From NCBI GenBank assembly GCA_052389915.1, contig JBQTHL010000052.1, positions 1 to 64,000 on the forward strand: a stretch of 64,000 bases of DNA, in the 5' to 3' direction. Under the pieces are notes generated by a model. The model did no database searches, had not been told where the DNA came from, and saw only the letters and a program-made list of their open reading frames with translations. Position 1 is the stretch's first letter. Each line of letters begins with the position of its first letter. Shown piece by piece: positions 43,807-52,205 of the stretch. The stretch comes from Panacagrimonas sp052389915. GTDB taxonomy: Bacteria > Pseudomonadota > Gammaproteobacteria > Nevskiales > Nevskiaceae. Both the position numbers and the translations under genes were made by a program.

Positions 43807-45137
43807 CGCCCAAGCGGCTCCCGCTCATAGCGCCCGACGAGCCGCTGCGCACGGTGGCATGGCGCGGTCTGCGCAGCGTCAGCCAGCAGGAATTCCTGAA
43901 CGACGTGCGGGCGCTGGCCGCCCGACTGCCGGATGCCACGCATGCGCTCAACCTGTGCGAGGACCGCTACCGGTTCATGACCGCGTTCGCCGCGGTGTGC
44001 CTCCGCGGACAGACCAACCTGCTGCCGCCCAGCCAGTCCTCCGGCGTGATTGCCGAAATTGCGGGCGCGTATCCCGGCTGCTATGCGCTGGGCGAAACGG
44101 CTTACCCTGACCTGCCGCTGCGGTGGATCGCGGTGAACGATGCCGAGGCGAGCCCCGACCCGGCGCCGCAAACGGTCCCGCTGTTGCCCGAAGATCAAGT
44201 CGCCGCCCTGGTCTTCACTTCCGGCAGCACCGGCGCACCCCAGGCGCACGCCAAGACCTGGCGTACGCTGGTGCAGACCGCGAGGCTGTCCGTACAACGC
44301 TTCATGCCTGATGGGTATGAAGCCGGACTCGTCGCTACCGTGCCGTCGCAACACATGTACGGCCTGGAGACCACGGTGATGATGGCGCTCGCCGGCGGTT
44401 GCGCGGCACACAGTGCGCGCGCCTTCTTCCCGGCCGACGTGCGCCAGGCCCTGCAGCAAGTGCCGGCGCCGCGCGTGCTGATCACCACGCCGGTGCACCT
44501 GAGAGCCTGTCTCGCCGCAACCCTTTCGTTGCCGCGTCTGCACCTCGTCATTTCGGCCACCGCGCCGCTGGACCCGGAACTGGCGGCGGCGGCAGAAATC
44601 GCGCTGGGTGCACCGGTTCAGGAAATCTACGGATGCACCGAGGCCGGTAGCATGGCCTCGCGCCGGCTCGTCGACTCGCCGATCTGGCGGTTCTTTCCGG
44701 GCATGAGCTTGAGCCGTCAGGACGGCGCGGACATCGTGGACGGTCCCAACCTGACCGCGCCGGTGGTTCTGCCCGACGAGGTGGAGGATCTGGGCGAGGG
44801 GCAATTCCGCCTGCGCGGGCGCAGTGCCGACATGCTCAAGCTCGCGGGCAAGCGCGGCTCTCTCAGCGAGCTGACCGGCCGGCTATTGCGGATTCCCGGC
44901 GTATCTGACGCGGTGGTGTTCGTTCCGGAATCGCTCGCCGACGGCGAAGTGCGGCCGGCGGCGCTGGTGGTGGCGCCGCAACTGAGTGAGTCGCAGATTC
45001 TCGCGGCGCTGGCGCTGGTGATCGATCCGGTGTTCCTGCCGCGGCCCCTGATCCGCCTGTCGCGCCTGCCGCGCAACGCCGTGGGCAAGCTGCCGCGCGC
45101 GGCGCTGCTGGCCGAGCTGGAGCGCAGCCGTGCATGA
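43803..45137 (+). CDS. Adenylate-forming aryl/acyl-ACP ligase (XanA2-like)
   Basis: A 444-residue member of the AMP-binding superfamily, shorter than usual (about 500-550). The P-loop is VFTSGSTGAPQAHAKTW, the A5 motif IYGCTEAG, and the A8/A10 region LKLAGKRGSLSEL and RNAVGKLPR with the C-terminal Lys. In Xanthomonas the equivalent enzyme loads 3-hydroxybenzoate onto the ACP. It is coupled to the ACP upstream and overlaps the dehydratase gene downstream by 8 bases. Confidence 0.9.
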   Translation: MTPKRLPLIAPDEPLRTVAWRGLRSVSQQEFLNDVRALAARLPDATHALNLCEDRYRFMTAFAAVCLRGQTNLLPPSQSSGVIAEIAGAYPGCYALGETAYPDLPLRWIAVNDAEASPDPAPQTVPLLPEDQVAALVFTSGSTGAPQAHAKTWRTLVQTARLSVQRFMPDGYEAGLVATVPSQHMYGLETTVMMALAGGCAAHSARAFFPADVRQALQQVPAPRVLITTPVHLRACLAATLSLPRLHLVISATAPLDPELAAAAEIALGAPVQEIYGCTEAGSMASRRLVDSPIWRFFPGMSLSRQDGADIVDGPNLTAPVVLPDEVEDLGEGQFRLRGRSADMLKLAGKRGSLSELTGRLLRIPGVSDAVVFVPESLADGEVRPAALVVAPQLSESQILAALALVIDPVFLPRPLIRLSRLPRNAVGKLPRAALLAELERSRA

Positions 45138-45432
45138 CGAGTGCCGCACCAGCGCGCGGGTGCCTGCCGGGCATCCCTGTCTGGCCGGGCATTTCCCGGG
45201 TCAACCGATGGTGCCGGCGGTGCTGCTGCTGGAGCTGGTGCTGGACGCCTTGCACGCCTGGCGCGGGCCGCAGTGGCGGCTGCGAAAGCTGGTGGCGGCG
45301 AAGTTCCTGTTGCCGTTGCTGCCCGACGAGCGCTTCGAGATCGTGCTGTGCATGACGGATACGCGGCTGGACTTTCGCTGCGAACGCGAAGCGCGTCTGC
45401 TGGCGCAGGGCACCTGGGAACTGATGGGTTAA
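45130..45432 (+). CDS. Hotdog-fold 3-hydroxyacyl-ACP dehydratase-like protein (short)
   Basis: A 100-residue FabZ/FabA-type hotdog protein. PAGHPCLAGHFPGQPMVPAVLLLELVLDA is the conserved front half, with the catalytic His in GHFPG, and the strand block KLVAAKFLLPLLPDERFEI follows. It should remove water from the 3-hydroxyacyl chain to set a double bond. The cluster has a second dehydratase at 48294. The GTG at 45130 overlaps the ligase gene. Confidence 0.85.
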   Translation: MHDECRTSARVPAGHPCLAGHFPGQPMVPAVLLLELVLDALHAWRGPQWRLRKLVAAKFLLPLLPDERFEIVLCMTDTRLDFRCEREARLLAQGTWELMG

Positions 45433-45435
45433 GCC

Positions 45436-46344
45436 GTGAACAAGACCTGGGAGGAACAGGGCGAGCGCAGCAGTGTGCGCACGCTGCGTCTGGTGTCATG
45501 GATCGCGCTGCACCTGGGTCGCCGGTTTACCCGCCTGTTGCTCTACCCGATCGTCGCGTACTTCCTGGTCACGGGTGGTGAACCGGGGCGCGCCTCGCGC
45601 CGTTTCCTGCGCCACGCGCTGGGACGCGAGCCGAGCTGGATCGACCGGGTTCGCCACTGGTACGCGTACGCCGCGGTGATGCTGGACCGGGTATACCTTC
45701 TGGCCGAGCGCGACGCTTACTTCGCGATGGATATCCAGGGGGAAGAGCGGGTGGTGGAAGCCACGCGCGACGGCGGCGGCGCCCTGTTGCTGGTGTCCCA
45801 CTTCGGCAGCTTCGATGTGATGCGGGTGCTCGGACAGCGCCGGCAACTGCCGATTCGTATCGTGCTCGATCGCCAGCAGGGCGCCATGCTCACGCAGATG
45901 TTGGAGGCGCTGAACCCGGTGCTCGCAGCAGGGGTCATCGACGCCTCGCAGCGCGGCCCCGCCCTGGCGCTGGAACTCAAGCAGGCGCTGGCGCAGGGCG
46001 ATCTGGTGGGCATGATGGCCGACCGCATTCACGGTGCGCAGCGCACGGTGTCGGTGCGGTTCATGAATCGTTGCGCACAATTGCCGGACCATCCCTGGAT
46101 ACTGGCGAGCGTGCTGCAAGTGCCGGTGATTCTCGCCTTCGGGGCCTATGAAGGCGGCAACCGCTACCGCATCCGTTTCGAGTTGCTGGCGCAACGTATT
46201 GTGCTGCCGCGCGCCAACCGCAGCGCCGCCATCCAGGGTTATGCCCAGGCCTACGCCGACCGGTTGGAGGCGCAGGTGCGAGCCGCGCCATACAACTGGT
46301 TCAACTTCTTTGATTTCTGGACCGATGAAACCGCTGCGGATTAG
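45436..46344 (+). CDS. LpxL-like acyltransferase of the aryl-polyene cluster
   Basis: A 302-residue protein of the lipid A acyltransferase family. An N-terminal hydrophobic segment (WIALHLGRRFTRLLLYPIVAYFLV) is followed by the active-site SHFGSFD (His-x4-Asp) and GMMADRI. In aryl-polyene clusters a LpxL-like enzyme is a standard component and may attach the polyene to its lipid carrier. The GTG at 45436 follows the dehydratase stop after 3 bases, and the end overlaps the ketosynthase by 20 bases. Confidence 0.88.
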   Translation: MNKTWEEQGERSSVRTLRLVSWIALHLGRRFTRLLLYPIVAYFLVTGGEPGRASRRFLRHALGREPSWIDRVRHWYAYAAVMLDRVYLLAERDAYFAMDIQGEERVVEATRDGGGALLLVSHFGSFDVMRVLGQRRQLPIRIVLDRQQGAMLTQMLEALNPVLAAGVIDASQRGPALALELKQALAQGDLVGMMADRIHGAQRTVSVRFMNRCAQLPDHPWILASVLQVPVILAFGAYEGGNRYRIRFELLAQRIVLPRANRSAAIQGYAQAYADRLEAQVRAAPYNWFNFFDFWTDETAAD

Positions 46345-47506
46345 CCAGTACACGCTCAGCTCCGCGGTCGGAGCGGGCAAGGCCGCGCACCTGGTTGCGC
46401 TGCGCGCGCAGCGCACCGGTCTGAGCCAGCTGCCGTTCGAGACCTGCACCTTGCCCACGTGGATCGGCCAGGTTGCGGGGCTGGCCACGCCGCTGACCGG
46501 CGAACTGGCGAGTTGGGATTGCCGCAACAATCGTCTCGCCGAGCTTGCGCTGCGCAAGGACGGGTTTCTCGACTCGGTGGCGCAACTGCGGGAGCGGTAT
46601 GGTGCGCAGCGGGTCGGCGTGTTTCTCGGCACCAGCACCTCGGGCATCCACGAGACCGAGCTGGCCTACCGCGCGCGTGATCGCGAGCACGAAGACGCGC
46701 TTCCCGAGTGGTTCAACTTCCGCAAGACCCAGAACATTTTTTCGTGCGCGGATTTCGTGCGCCGCCGGCTGCAACTGGACGGCGTCAGTCACGTGATCTC
46801 GACCGCTTGTTCGTCGAGCGCCAAGGCCTTTGCCTCGGCTTATCGCGCCATGCACAGCGGACAGTGTGACGCGGCCGTGGTCGGCGGCGTGGACAGCCTG
46901 TGTCTGACCACGCTGTACGGCTTCAATGCCTTGCAGCTTTTATCGGCCGATATCTGCCGGCCTGCCGATGCGCAGCGCAACGGCATCTCGATCGGCGAGG
47001 CGGCCGGCTTCGCGACTCTGGAATTTTCGAGCGAACCGGGTCTGGCGCTGCTGGGCTACGGCGAGAGCAGCGATGCCCATCACATGTCCACGCCCGATCC
47101 CGAGGGGCGCGGCGCCTTCGAGGCGATGGCCGCTGCGCTGCGGCGCGCCGATCTGGCGCCAGGGGATGTCGGCTATGTGAACCTGCACGGCACCGGAACC
47201 AAGGCCAACGATCTGGCCGAGGACAAGGCGGTTGCCGCGCTGCTGGGCACCGACACGCCGTGCAGTTCGACCAAGGGCTGGACCGGGCACACCTTGGGCG
47301 CGGCTGGAATCGTCGAAGCCGCGATCAGTCTGCTCGCGATCGAGCACGGTCTGCTGCCGTGCAGCCTCAACACCCGTGAGCGCGATCCCGCCTTGCGCTG
47401 CGCGGTCCTGACGGACAACCGCGAAGGGCGCGTCGCACATGCTTTGTCCAACTCCTTCGGCTTCGGCGGCAGCAATTGCAGCCTGGTGTTCGGAGTGCAG
47501 GGATGA
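46325..47506 (+). CDS. Beta-ketoacyl-ACP synthase (FabF-like) of the aryl-polyene cluster
   Basis: A 393-residue ketosynthase with the full Cys-His-His triad: TACSSS (Cys162), NLHGTGTKAND and GWTGHTLGAAG. The GVFLGTSTSGIHETELAY segment is typical of the aryl-polyene and polyunsaturated group. It extends the aryl starter with malonyl-ACP units. It pairs with the chain-length-factor-like protein encoded next (ATGA overlap), which usually forms its heterodimeric partner. Confidence 0.93.
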   Translation: MKPLRISQYTLSSAVGAGKAAHLVALRAQRTGLSQLPFETCTLPTWIGQVAGLATPLTGELASWDCRNNRLAELALRKDGFLDSVAQLRERYGAQRVGVFLGTSTSGIHETELAYRARDREHEDALPEWFNFRKTQNIFSCADFVRRRLQLDGVSHVISTACSSSAKAFASAYRAMHSGQCDAAVVGGVDSLCLTTLYGFNALQLLSADICRPADAQRNGISIGEAAGFATLEFSSEPGLALLGYGESSDAHHMSTPDPEGRGAFEAMAAALRRADLAPGDVGYVNLHGTGTKANDLAEDKAVAALLGTDTPCSSTKGWTGHTLGAAGIVEAAISLLAIEHGLLPCSLNTRERDPALRCAVLTDNREGRVAHALSNSFGFGGSNCSLVFGVQG

Positions 47507-48297
47507 AGCCGCTGTTCATCGAGGCCGTGGGCTGCTGCGCGCCTGGACTCGACGGCTGGGCGGAGGCGCAGCCGGTCCTGCGCGGCGAGCGCCCGTATCT
47601 GCGCGAAGATCTGCCGCCGCATCCGCCGCAAAGGCTCCCGGCCAACGAGCGGCGACGCGCCACTCTGGCGGTGCGTCTTGGGTTCCGCGTGGCCGAGGAT
47701 GCACTGAGCTCAGACGGCCGCGCGCCCGAGAGCCTGGCCACGGTGTTCGCTTCCTCGGACGGCGACACTCACATCGTGCATCGCATCAGCGTGGCGCTGA
47801 GCGAGATGCGGCGCGTGGTCTCACCCACCGACTTTCACAACTCCGTGCACAACGCCGCTGCCGGCTACTGGAGCATCGCGGCCGGCGCGCGGCTGCCCTC
47901 GGTGAGCCTGTCGGCGTGTTACGCGAGCTTTGCCGCCGGGCTGCTGGAAGCAGTCGGCCTGGCGCAGGCCGAAGGGCTCGACTGCCTGCTGGTGGCATTC
48001 GACGTGCGTCCGCCCGAGCCACTGCTGGCGCGCTGGCGCATCACCGAATCGGCGGCGTTCGCGCTGATGCTGTCGCCTCGGCGCAGCGCCGGCTCGCTCG
48101 CAGCAATGCACGTGGAGACGATTCCGCGCGCGTCGGAAACCGTCATGAACACGCCTGAGCTGGAGGTTCTGCGTCAGAGCAATCCGGCCGCGCGCGCACT
48201 GCCGCTGCTAGGGCGGCTCGCACGTCGCGAGTCCGGCCGCTTGCTGCTCGACGGCGCCGGCGAACACAGCCTTAGGCTGGACCTGGAGATGCTGTGA
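47503..48297 (+). CDS. Ketosynthase-like chain-length factor
   Basis: A 264-residue protein matching the N-terminal half of ketosynthases (Ketoacyl-synt_2 family). FHNSVHNAAAGYWSIAAGAR and VSLSACYASFAAGLLEA resemble the active-site region (Cys139), but the two catalytic histidines of the second half are absent because the protein is truncated by family design. Such factors partner with the full ketosynthase and set polyene length. ATGA with the upstream gene, GTGA with the downstream one. Confidence 0.88.
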   Translation: MKPLFIEAVGCCAPGLDGWAEAQPVLRGERPYLREDLPPHPPQRLPANERRRATLAVRLGFRVAEDALSSDGRAPESLATVFASSDGDTHIVHRISVALSEMRRVVSPTDFHNSVHNAAAGYWSIAAGARLPSVSLSACYASFAAGLLEAVGLAQAEGLDCLLVAFDVRPPEPLLARWRITESAAFALMLSPRRSAGSLAAMHVETIPRASETVMNTPELEVLRQSNPAARALPLLGRLARRESGRLLLDGAGEHSLRLDLEML

Positions 48298-48731
48298 TCG
48301 ACCGAGCCGGGATCGCAGAGCTGATTCCGCACGCGCTGGGTATGTGCCTGCTCGACTCGGTGGGAACCTGGGACGACATCAGCATCCGCTGCATGGCGCT
48401 CAGCCATCGCGATCCTTGCAATCCGCTGCGTCGTCACGAGCGTCTCGCCGCACTGCACCTGTGCGAGTACGGCGCACAGGCGATGGCCGTGCACGGCGGT
48501 CTGCTCGCACAACGCGAGCACGGCGCCAGGGCCGCTCCCGGCGTGCTGGCGGCGCTGCGCGATGTCGAATTCGCGGTCGAGACCATCGACGACATCGAGG
48601 AGCCGCTGACGGTTACGGTGCGCAAGAAAATCAGCGATAGCAGCGGCTGGCTGTACGAGTTCGAAGTCGGCGCCAATGGCCGCTGGCTGGCGCGCGGACG
48701 GGTGACGGTGATCCACCGGACCTCGACGTGA
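48294..48731 (+). CDS. 3-hydroxyacyl-ACP dehydratase (ApeP/XanG-like)
   Basis: A 145-residue hotdog protein. IAELIPHALGMCLLDSVGTW is the family opening, with the catalytic His in PHALGM, then LAALHLCEYGAQAMAVHGGLL and the strands VEFAVETIDDIEEPLTV. It is the second dehydratase of the pathway and the last gene of the plus arm. The GTG overlaps the preceding stop. Confidence 0.87.
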   Translation: MIDRAGIAELIPHALGMCLLDSVGTWDDISIRCMALSHRDPCNPLRRHERLAALHLCEYGAQAMAVHGGLLAQREHGARAAPGVLAALRDVEFAVETIDDIEEPLTVTVRKKISDSSGWLYEFEVGANGRWLARGRVTVIHRTST

Positions 48732-48951
48732 CGATAAAGGTCTCCGGGTTGCGCTCGCCCGGATCGACGTAATCGCGAGGGGGCAGCGATGGACGCGCAT
48801 GGCGGCGGTACCGACACTGTTGCCCGAATTCGAAATAACTTTACAAAGAATTCACGGAAACGGAGAATCCACCGCGCCGAGGAATACGTGTGGACATGTT
48901 TTCGTACCGCCGTCTTGCCCGGATCGCAACTGTCAGGATTCCAGAACTGAA

Positions 48952-49011
48952 ATGAGCTTCACCAAATCCATCGTCCTCGCCGTACTGGTCGTCGTTACCG
49001 ACGCGCCGTAG
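48952..49011 (+). CDS. ilvL: Branched-chain amino acid leader peptide
   Basis: A 19-residue reading frame, MSFTKSIVLAVLVVVTDAP, with one Ile, five Val and two Leu, including three Val codons in a row (GTC GTC GTT). It stops 21 bases before a strong terminator hairpin and 109 bases before the acetolactate synthase gene. This is the classical attenuator arrangement of ilv operons. The sequence is unrelated to enterobacterial IlvL beyond composition. A possible promoter (TTGCCC, 16 bases, TACAAA at 48842-48847) lies upstream. Confidence 0.85.
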   Translation: MSFTKSIVLAVLVVVTDAP

Positions 49012-49032
49012 GGGACGCTGCACGCAATTACC

Positions 49033-49066
49033 AACCCCCGCTGGCGCAACGTCCGGCGGGGGTTTT
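49033..49066 (+). terminator. ilv attenuator terminator
   Basis: AACCCCCGCTGG (49033-49044) pairs with CCGGCGGGGGTT (49053-49064) with one T-G wobble, followed by a TTTT run. The segment GTAGGGGACG around the leader stop codon could compete for the C-run and form the antiterminator. Ribosome stalling on the Val/Ile/Leu codons would favour read-through. Confidence 0.85.
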
Positions 49067-49119
49067 CAGTTTCTGAATGCGCCGGAGGTTACGCCCAGGG
49101 GATCCAGACCGGAATCACC

Positions 49120-50778
49120 ATGGACATCACAGGCGCACAACTCATCACCTCGTTTCTCGAACGGCGCGACACGGCCTTCGTCGCTGGCATCCCGGGCGGC
49201 GCGGTCTTGCCGCTGTATCGCGCGCTGGCCGATTCGAGCTTGAAGCACGTGCTCGCACGCAACGAGCAGGGCGCGGCTTTCATCGCGCAGGGTTATGCGC
49301 GGGTTAGCGGTCGCGCGGGTGTGTGCATCGCCACGTCCGGGCCCGGCGTGACCAATACCGTGACGGCGCTGGCCGACGCCAAGGCCGATTCGGTGCCGCT
49401 GGTGTGTCTGGCCGGGCAGGTGTCGCGTGCGCTCAAGGGAACGGATGCGTTCCAGGAAGCGCCGACCGGTTTCATCGTGGACCGCATTACCAAGGCGCAC
49501 TTCGAGATCGGGTCTGCGGCCGAACTGGCTGAACTGCTGCCCGAGGCTTTTCGCATCGCCGAGAGCGGACGGCCTGGGCCGGTGCTGCTGGATATTCCGA
49601 AAGACGTGCAGACCGAGTACGTGAGCCTCGACGACGTTCCCCAGGCCTTGGCACCGGGTTACGCGCCAAAGCCGAATCTCGATGCGCTCGCGCGCGCCGT
49701 CGCGATGATCGAGCGCGCGCAGCGGCCAGTGCTGTACCTCGGCGGCGGCGTGCGTATCGCGCGCGCGTTTCCCGATGCTCACCGCCTCGCCGAGATTGCC
49801 AGCCTTCCAACCGTGACGACCTTGATGGCGCTGGGCACTTTGCCGGCCGATCATCCGCTGAACCTGGGCATGCTGGGTATGCACGGCGCGCGTTACGCGA
49901 ACCATGCGATCGACGAATGCGATCTGCTGATCGCCGTCGGCGCGCGCTTCGACGACCGCGCCACCGGCAAGCTGTCGGCGTTTGCGCCGAACGCGCGCGT
50001 GATTCACATCGACGCCGATCCGCGCGAGCTGGGCAAGCTGCGCCGTCCCGATCTCGCGATTCACGCCGATGCGGGCGCGGCATTGCGCGCGCTGTGCGAA
50101 GCCCTGCGCCCGCAGATGCGGACCAACTGGCTCGCGCGTGTGGGCCAACTCAGGCGCGAGTACCCGATGCCCGGGACGCATCGCCGGCCAAAGACTCTGA
50201 TCGCAGAGATTGCGCGACTCGCCGGCCGCGAGCGCGCAATCACCACCGATGTGGGCCAGCACCAGATGTGGATGGCGCAGCACTATCCGATAGCGCGGCC
50301 GGAAGGCTGGCTGACTTCGGGCGGGCTGGGCACGATGGGCTTCGGCATTCCTGCCGCCATCGGCGCCGCGCTCGCGAATCCGGAGCATGGCGCGTTGTGC
50401 GTGACCGGCGACGGCAGCCTGCTGATGAATGTGCAGGAACTCGCGACACTGGCCGATCTCGGGCTCGACGTGAAGATCGTCGTGCTCGACAACGGCGGCC
50501 TCGGTATGGTGCGTCAGCAGCAGAGTCTGTTCTATCAGCGCCAGCACACGGCTTCGGCCTATCCGCGCGGAACGTCGATCTGCGCCCTGGCTGAAGCGTT
50601 CGGCATCCCGGCGGTCGATCTGGGCCTCGCGCGCAATCCGCAGGCGGCCTTGCGGCGCGCGTTCGCGCAGGCCGGGCCGATGCTGGTTCGCGCGCCTGTC
50701 GATCCCGAGGAGTTGGTGCTGCCGATGGTGGCGCCCGGCAAATCGAACATCGAAGCGATCGCCGAGATGGCGGCATGA
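49120..50778 (+). CDS. ilvG: Acetolactate synthase, catalytic subunit
   Basis: A 552-residue ThDP enzyme, first step of Val/Ile/Leu synthesis. Catalytic Glu in ARNEQGAAFIAQGYAR, SGPGVTN, FAD-binding GMLGMHGARYAN, and the ThDP motif GDGSLLMNVQELATL ending in VVLDN. It has the shorter IlvG/IlvB length. No small regulatory subunit gene (ilvM, ilvN or ilvH) follows; the next gene is ilvE with an ATGA overlap. Transcription is probably controlled by the leader and attenuator just upstream. Confidence 0.93.
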   Translation: MDITGAQLITSFLERRDTAFVAGIPGGAVLPLYRALADSSLKHVLARNEQGAAFIAQGYARVSGRAGVCIATSGPGVTNTVTALADAKADSVPLVCLAGQVSRALKGTDAFQEAPTGFIVDRITKAHFEIGSAAELAELLPEAFRIAESGRPGPVLLDIPKDVQTEYVSLDDVPQALAPGYAPKPNLDALARAVAMIERAQRPVLYLGGGVRIARAFPDAHRLAEIASLPTVTTLMALGTLPADHPLNLGMLGMHGARYANHAIDECDLLIAVGARFDDRATGKLSAFAPNARVIHIDADPRELGKLRRPDLAIHADAGAALRALCEALRPQMRTNWLARVGQLRREYPMPGTHRRPKTLIAEIARLAGRERAITTDVGQHQMWMAQHYPIARPEGWLTSGGLGTMGFGIPAAIGAALANPEHGALCVTGDGSLLMNVQELATLADLGLDVKIVVLDNGGLGMVRQQQSLFYQRQHTASAYPRGTSICALAEAFGIPAVDLGLARNPQAALRRAFAQAGPMLVRAPVDPEELVLPMVAPGKSNIEAIAEMAA

Positions 50779-51824
50779 ACACGTTTTCGAAGGTGCAGAC
50801 CTGCGAACGTCCGCCGCTCGACTGGCCCGAGCCCGAGGCGCTCGGGTTCGGGCAGTACCTGGCGCCTTACGCGATCGTTGCGGATCATGCGGCCTGCGGC
50901 TGGTCGGCACCCCGTATCGTCCCGCTTGCCGAAGCGCGAAGTCCGGTGGCCTGCGGCGGCTTGCAGTACGGGCTGTCGGCATTCGAAGGGCTCAAGGCGT
51001 ATCGGGCGCCGGATGGTCACGCGCACCTGTTTCGGCCTGTCGAGCATGCAGAGCGCCTGAGAGCCAGTGCTGCGCGACTCTGCATGCCGCAGGTCGATCC
51101 AGGTTTGTTCGTCGAGATGTGCCGCCTCGCAACGCAGGTGCAAGAGTCCTGGCTGCCACCGCACGGACGCGGTTCATTCTACCTGCGGCCCACCCTCTAT
51201 GCGGACGAAGAGGCCTTGGGTTTCAGAACTGCCAGCCGGCACCGGCTTGTGGTGCTGGTGACGCCTTCATCCGATCCCGTGCTGAAAACCGTGAACCTGT
51301 GGGCAGAGCCCGAGTTGACGCGCGCGGCTCCTGGTGGGCTCGGCGCCGCCAAGACCGGCGGCAATTACGCGGCCGGACTGCTCGGGCTGCTGCGCGCGAA
51401 AGAACAGGGATGCGACGACGTCGCCTGGTTGGACGCCGCCACGCACACCAAGCTGGCCGAGGCCGGCACCATGAACCTGTTCGTCGAGATCGACCGCGTG
51501 TGGTGCACGCCGCCTCTGGACGGAACGATTCTGGCTGGCGTCACGCGCGATTCGCTGATGCGCCTGATGCGCGACGAGGGCCTGGAAGTCGCCGAGCGAG
51601 TGCTCGATCTGAACGAACTCGTGCGACTCGAAAGGGCCGGGCGGGTCGGCGGCGCCATCGGCACCGGCACGGCGGCGCGGATCGTGCGCATCGCTTCTAT
51701 TACCGGGCCACGGACAAGGCTGAGTCTGCGCGACCCGGGTCACGCAGAACGTTTCAGTCGCATGCTGAAGTCAGCTCAGGAGGGCAGCGTCATGGCGCTC
51801 CCGCAATGGCGGCACGCGGTGTGA
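50775..51824 (+). CDS. ilvE: Branched-chain amino acid aminotransferase (type II)
   Basis: A 349-residue class IV PLP aminotransferase. The type II (eukaryote-like) BCAT signature is clear: LQYGLSAFEGLKAYR, FYLRPTLYADEEALG, the PLP Lys in GAAKTGGNYAAGL, and EAGTMNLFVEI. It catalyses the last step for Val, Ile and Leu. It is translationally coupled to the acetolactate synthase gene. The end lies 12 bases from the convergent CsbD-like gene. Confidence 0.93.
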   Translation: MNTFSKVQTCERPPLDWPEPEALGFGQYLAPYAIVADHAACGWSAPRIVPLAEARSPVACGGLQYGLSAFEGLKAYRAPDGHAHLFRPVEHAERLRASAARLCMPQVDPGLFVEMCRLATQVQESWLPPHGRGSFYLRPTLYADEEALGFRTASRHRLVVLVTPSSDPVLKTVNLWAEPELTRAAPGGLGAAKTGGNYAAGLLGLLRAKEQGCDDVAWLDAATHTKLAEAGTMNLFVEIDRVWCTPPLDGTILAGVTRDSLMRLMRDEGLEVAERVLDLNELVRLERAGRVGGAIGTGTAARIVRIASITGPRTRLSLRDPGHAERFSRMLKSAQEGSVMALPQWRHAV

Positions 51825-51836
51825 CGCGATGGCCAT

Positions 51837-52112
51837 TCAGGGGTGCGACTCCATGAAACTCTTGACCTGCGAGTCCGCATCCTGGCGACTGAGTTTGTAG
51901 CGTAGCTGGACCACGCCTGCGAGCTTGTGCACGTTGCCGCGTACCAGCAGCAATTCTTCCTGCGGCACCTTGGGCCAGGTCGTGCCCGCGTCGGGCAACA
52001 GGCCCTTCCAGCGGGCGAGGACGGCAGCCTGGTCCGCCATCTCGGCGGCCTGTACCTGCTTGCGCGTGCGTGCGACATAAGGAGTCGCGGGTGTCGCGAT
52101 CGGGGTGGTCAT
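51837..52112 (-). CDS. CsbD-like stress protein
   Basis: A 91-residue soluble protein. RWKGLLPDAGTTWPKVPQEE and LLLVRGNVHKLAGVVQLRYK with SRQDADSQVKSFME match the CsbD pattern (W-K, EL-x4-G, L-G-x2-Q-x-RY, A-x-QV). CsbD proteins are abundant general-stress proteins of unknown mechanism. It follows the 13-residue-repeat gene on the same strand after 93 bases and may be co-transcribed with it. Confidence 0.75.
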   Translation of the reverse strand: MTTPIATPATPYVARTRKQVQAAEMADQAAVLARWKGLLPDAGTTWPKVPQEELLLVRGNVHKLAGVVQLRYKLSRQDADSQVKSFMESHP

Positions 52113-52205
52113 GATGTTTTCTCGGGTAAGGACCCTGGGGTCAGCCCGTTACCATACGCCCTTATCGAGCGCCCCATCGCTGTCCGGCGCCGTAGCGCCG
52201 GCCGA

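Noticed and set aside
46148..46324. Longer N-terminus for the ketosynthase
   Set aside because: The region belongs to the LpxL-like acyltransferase frame; the ATG at 46325 gives the normal ketosynthase start.
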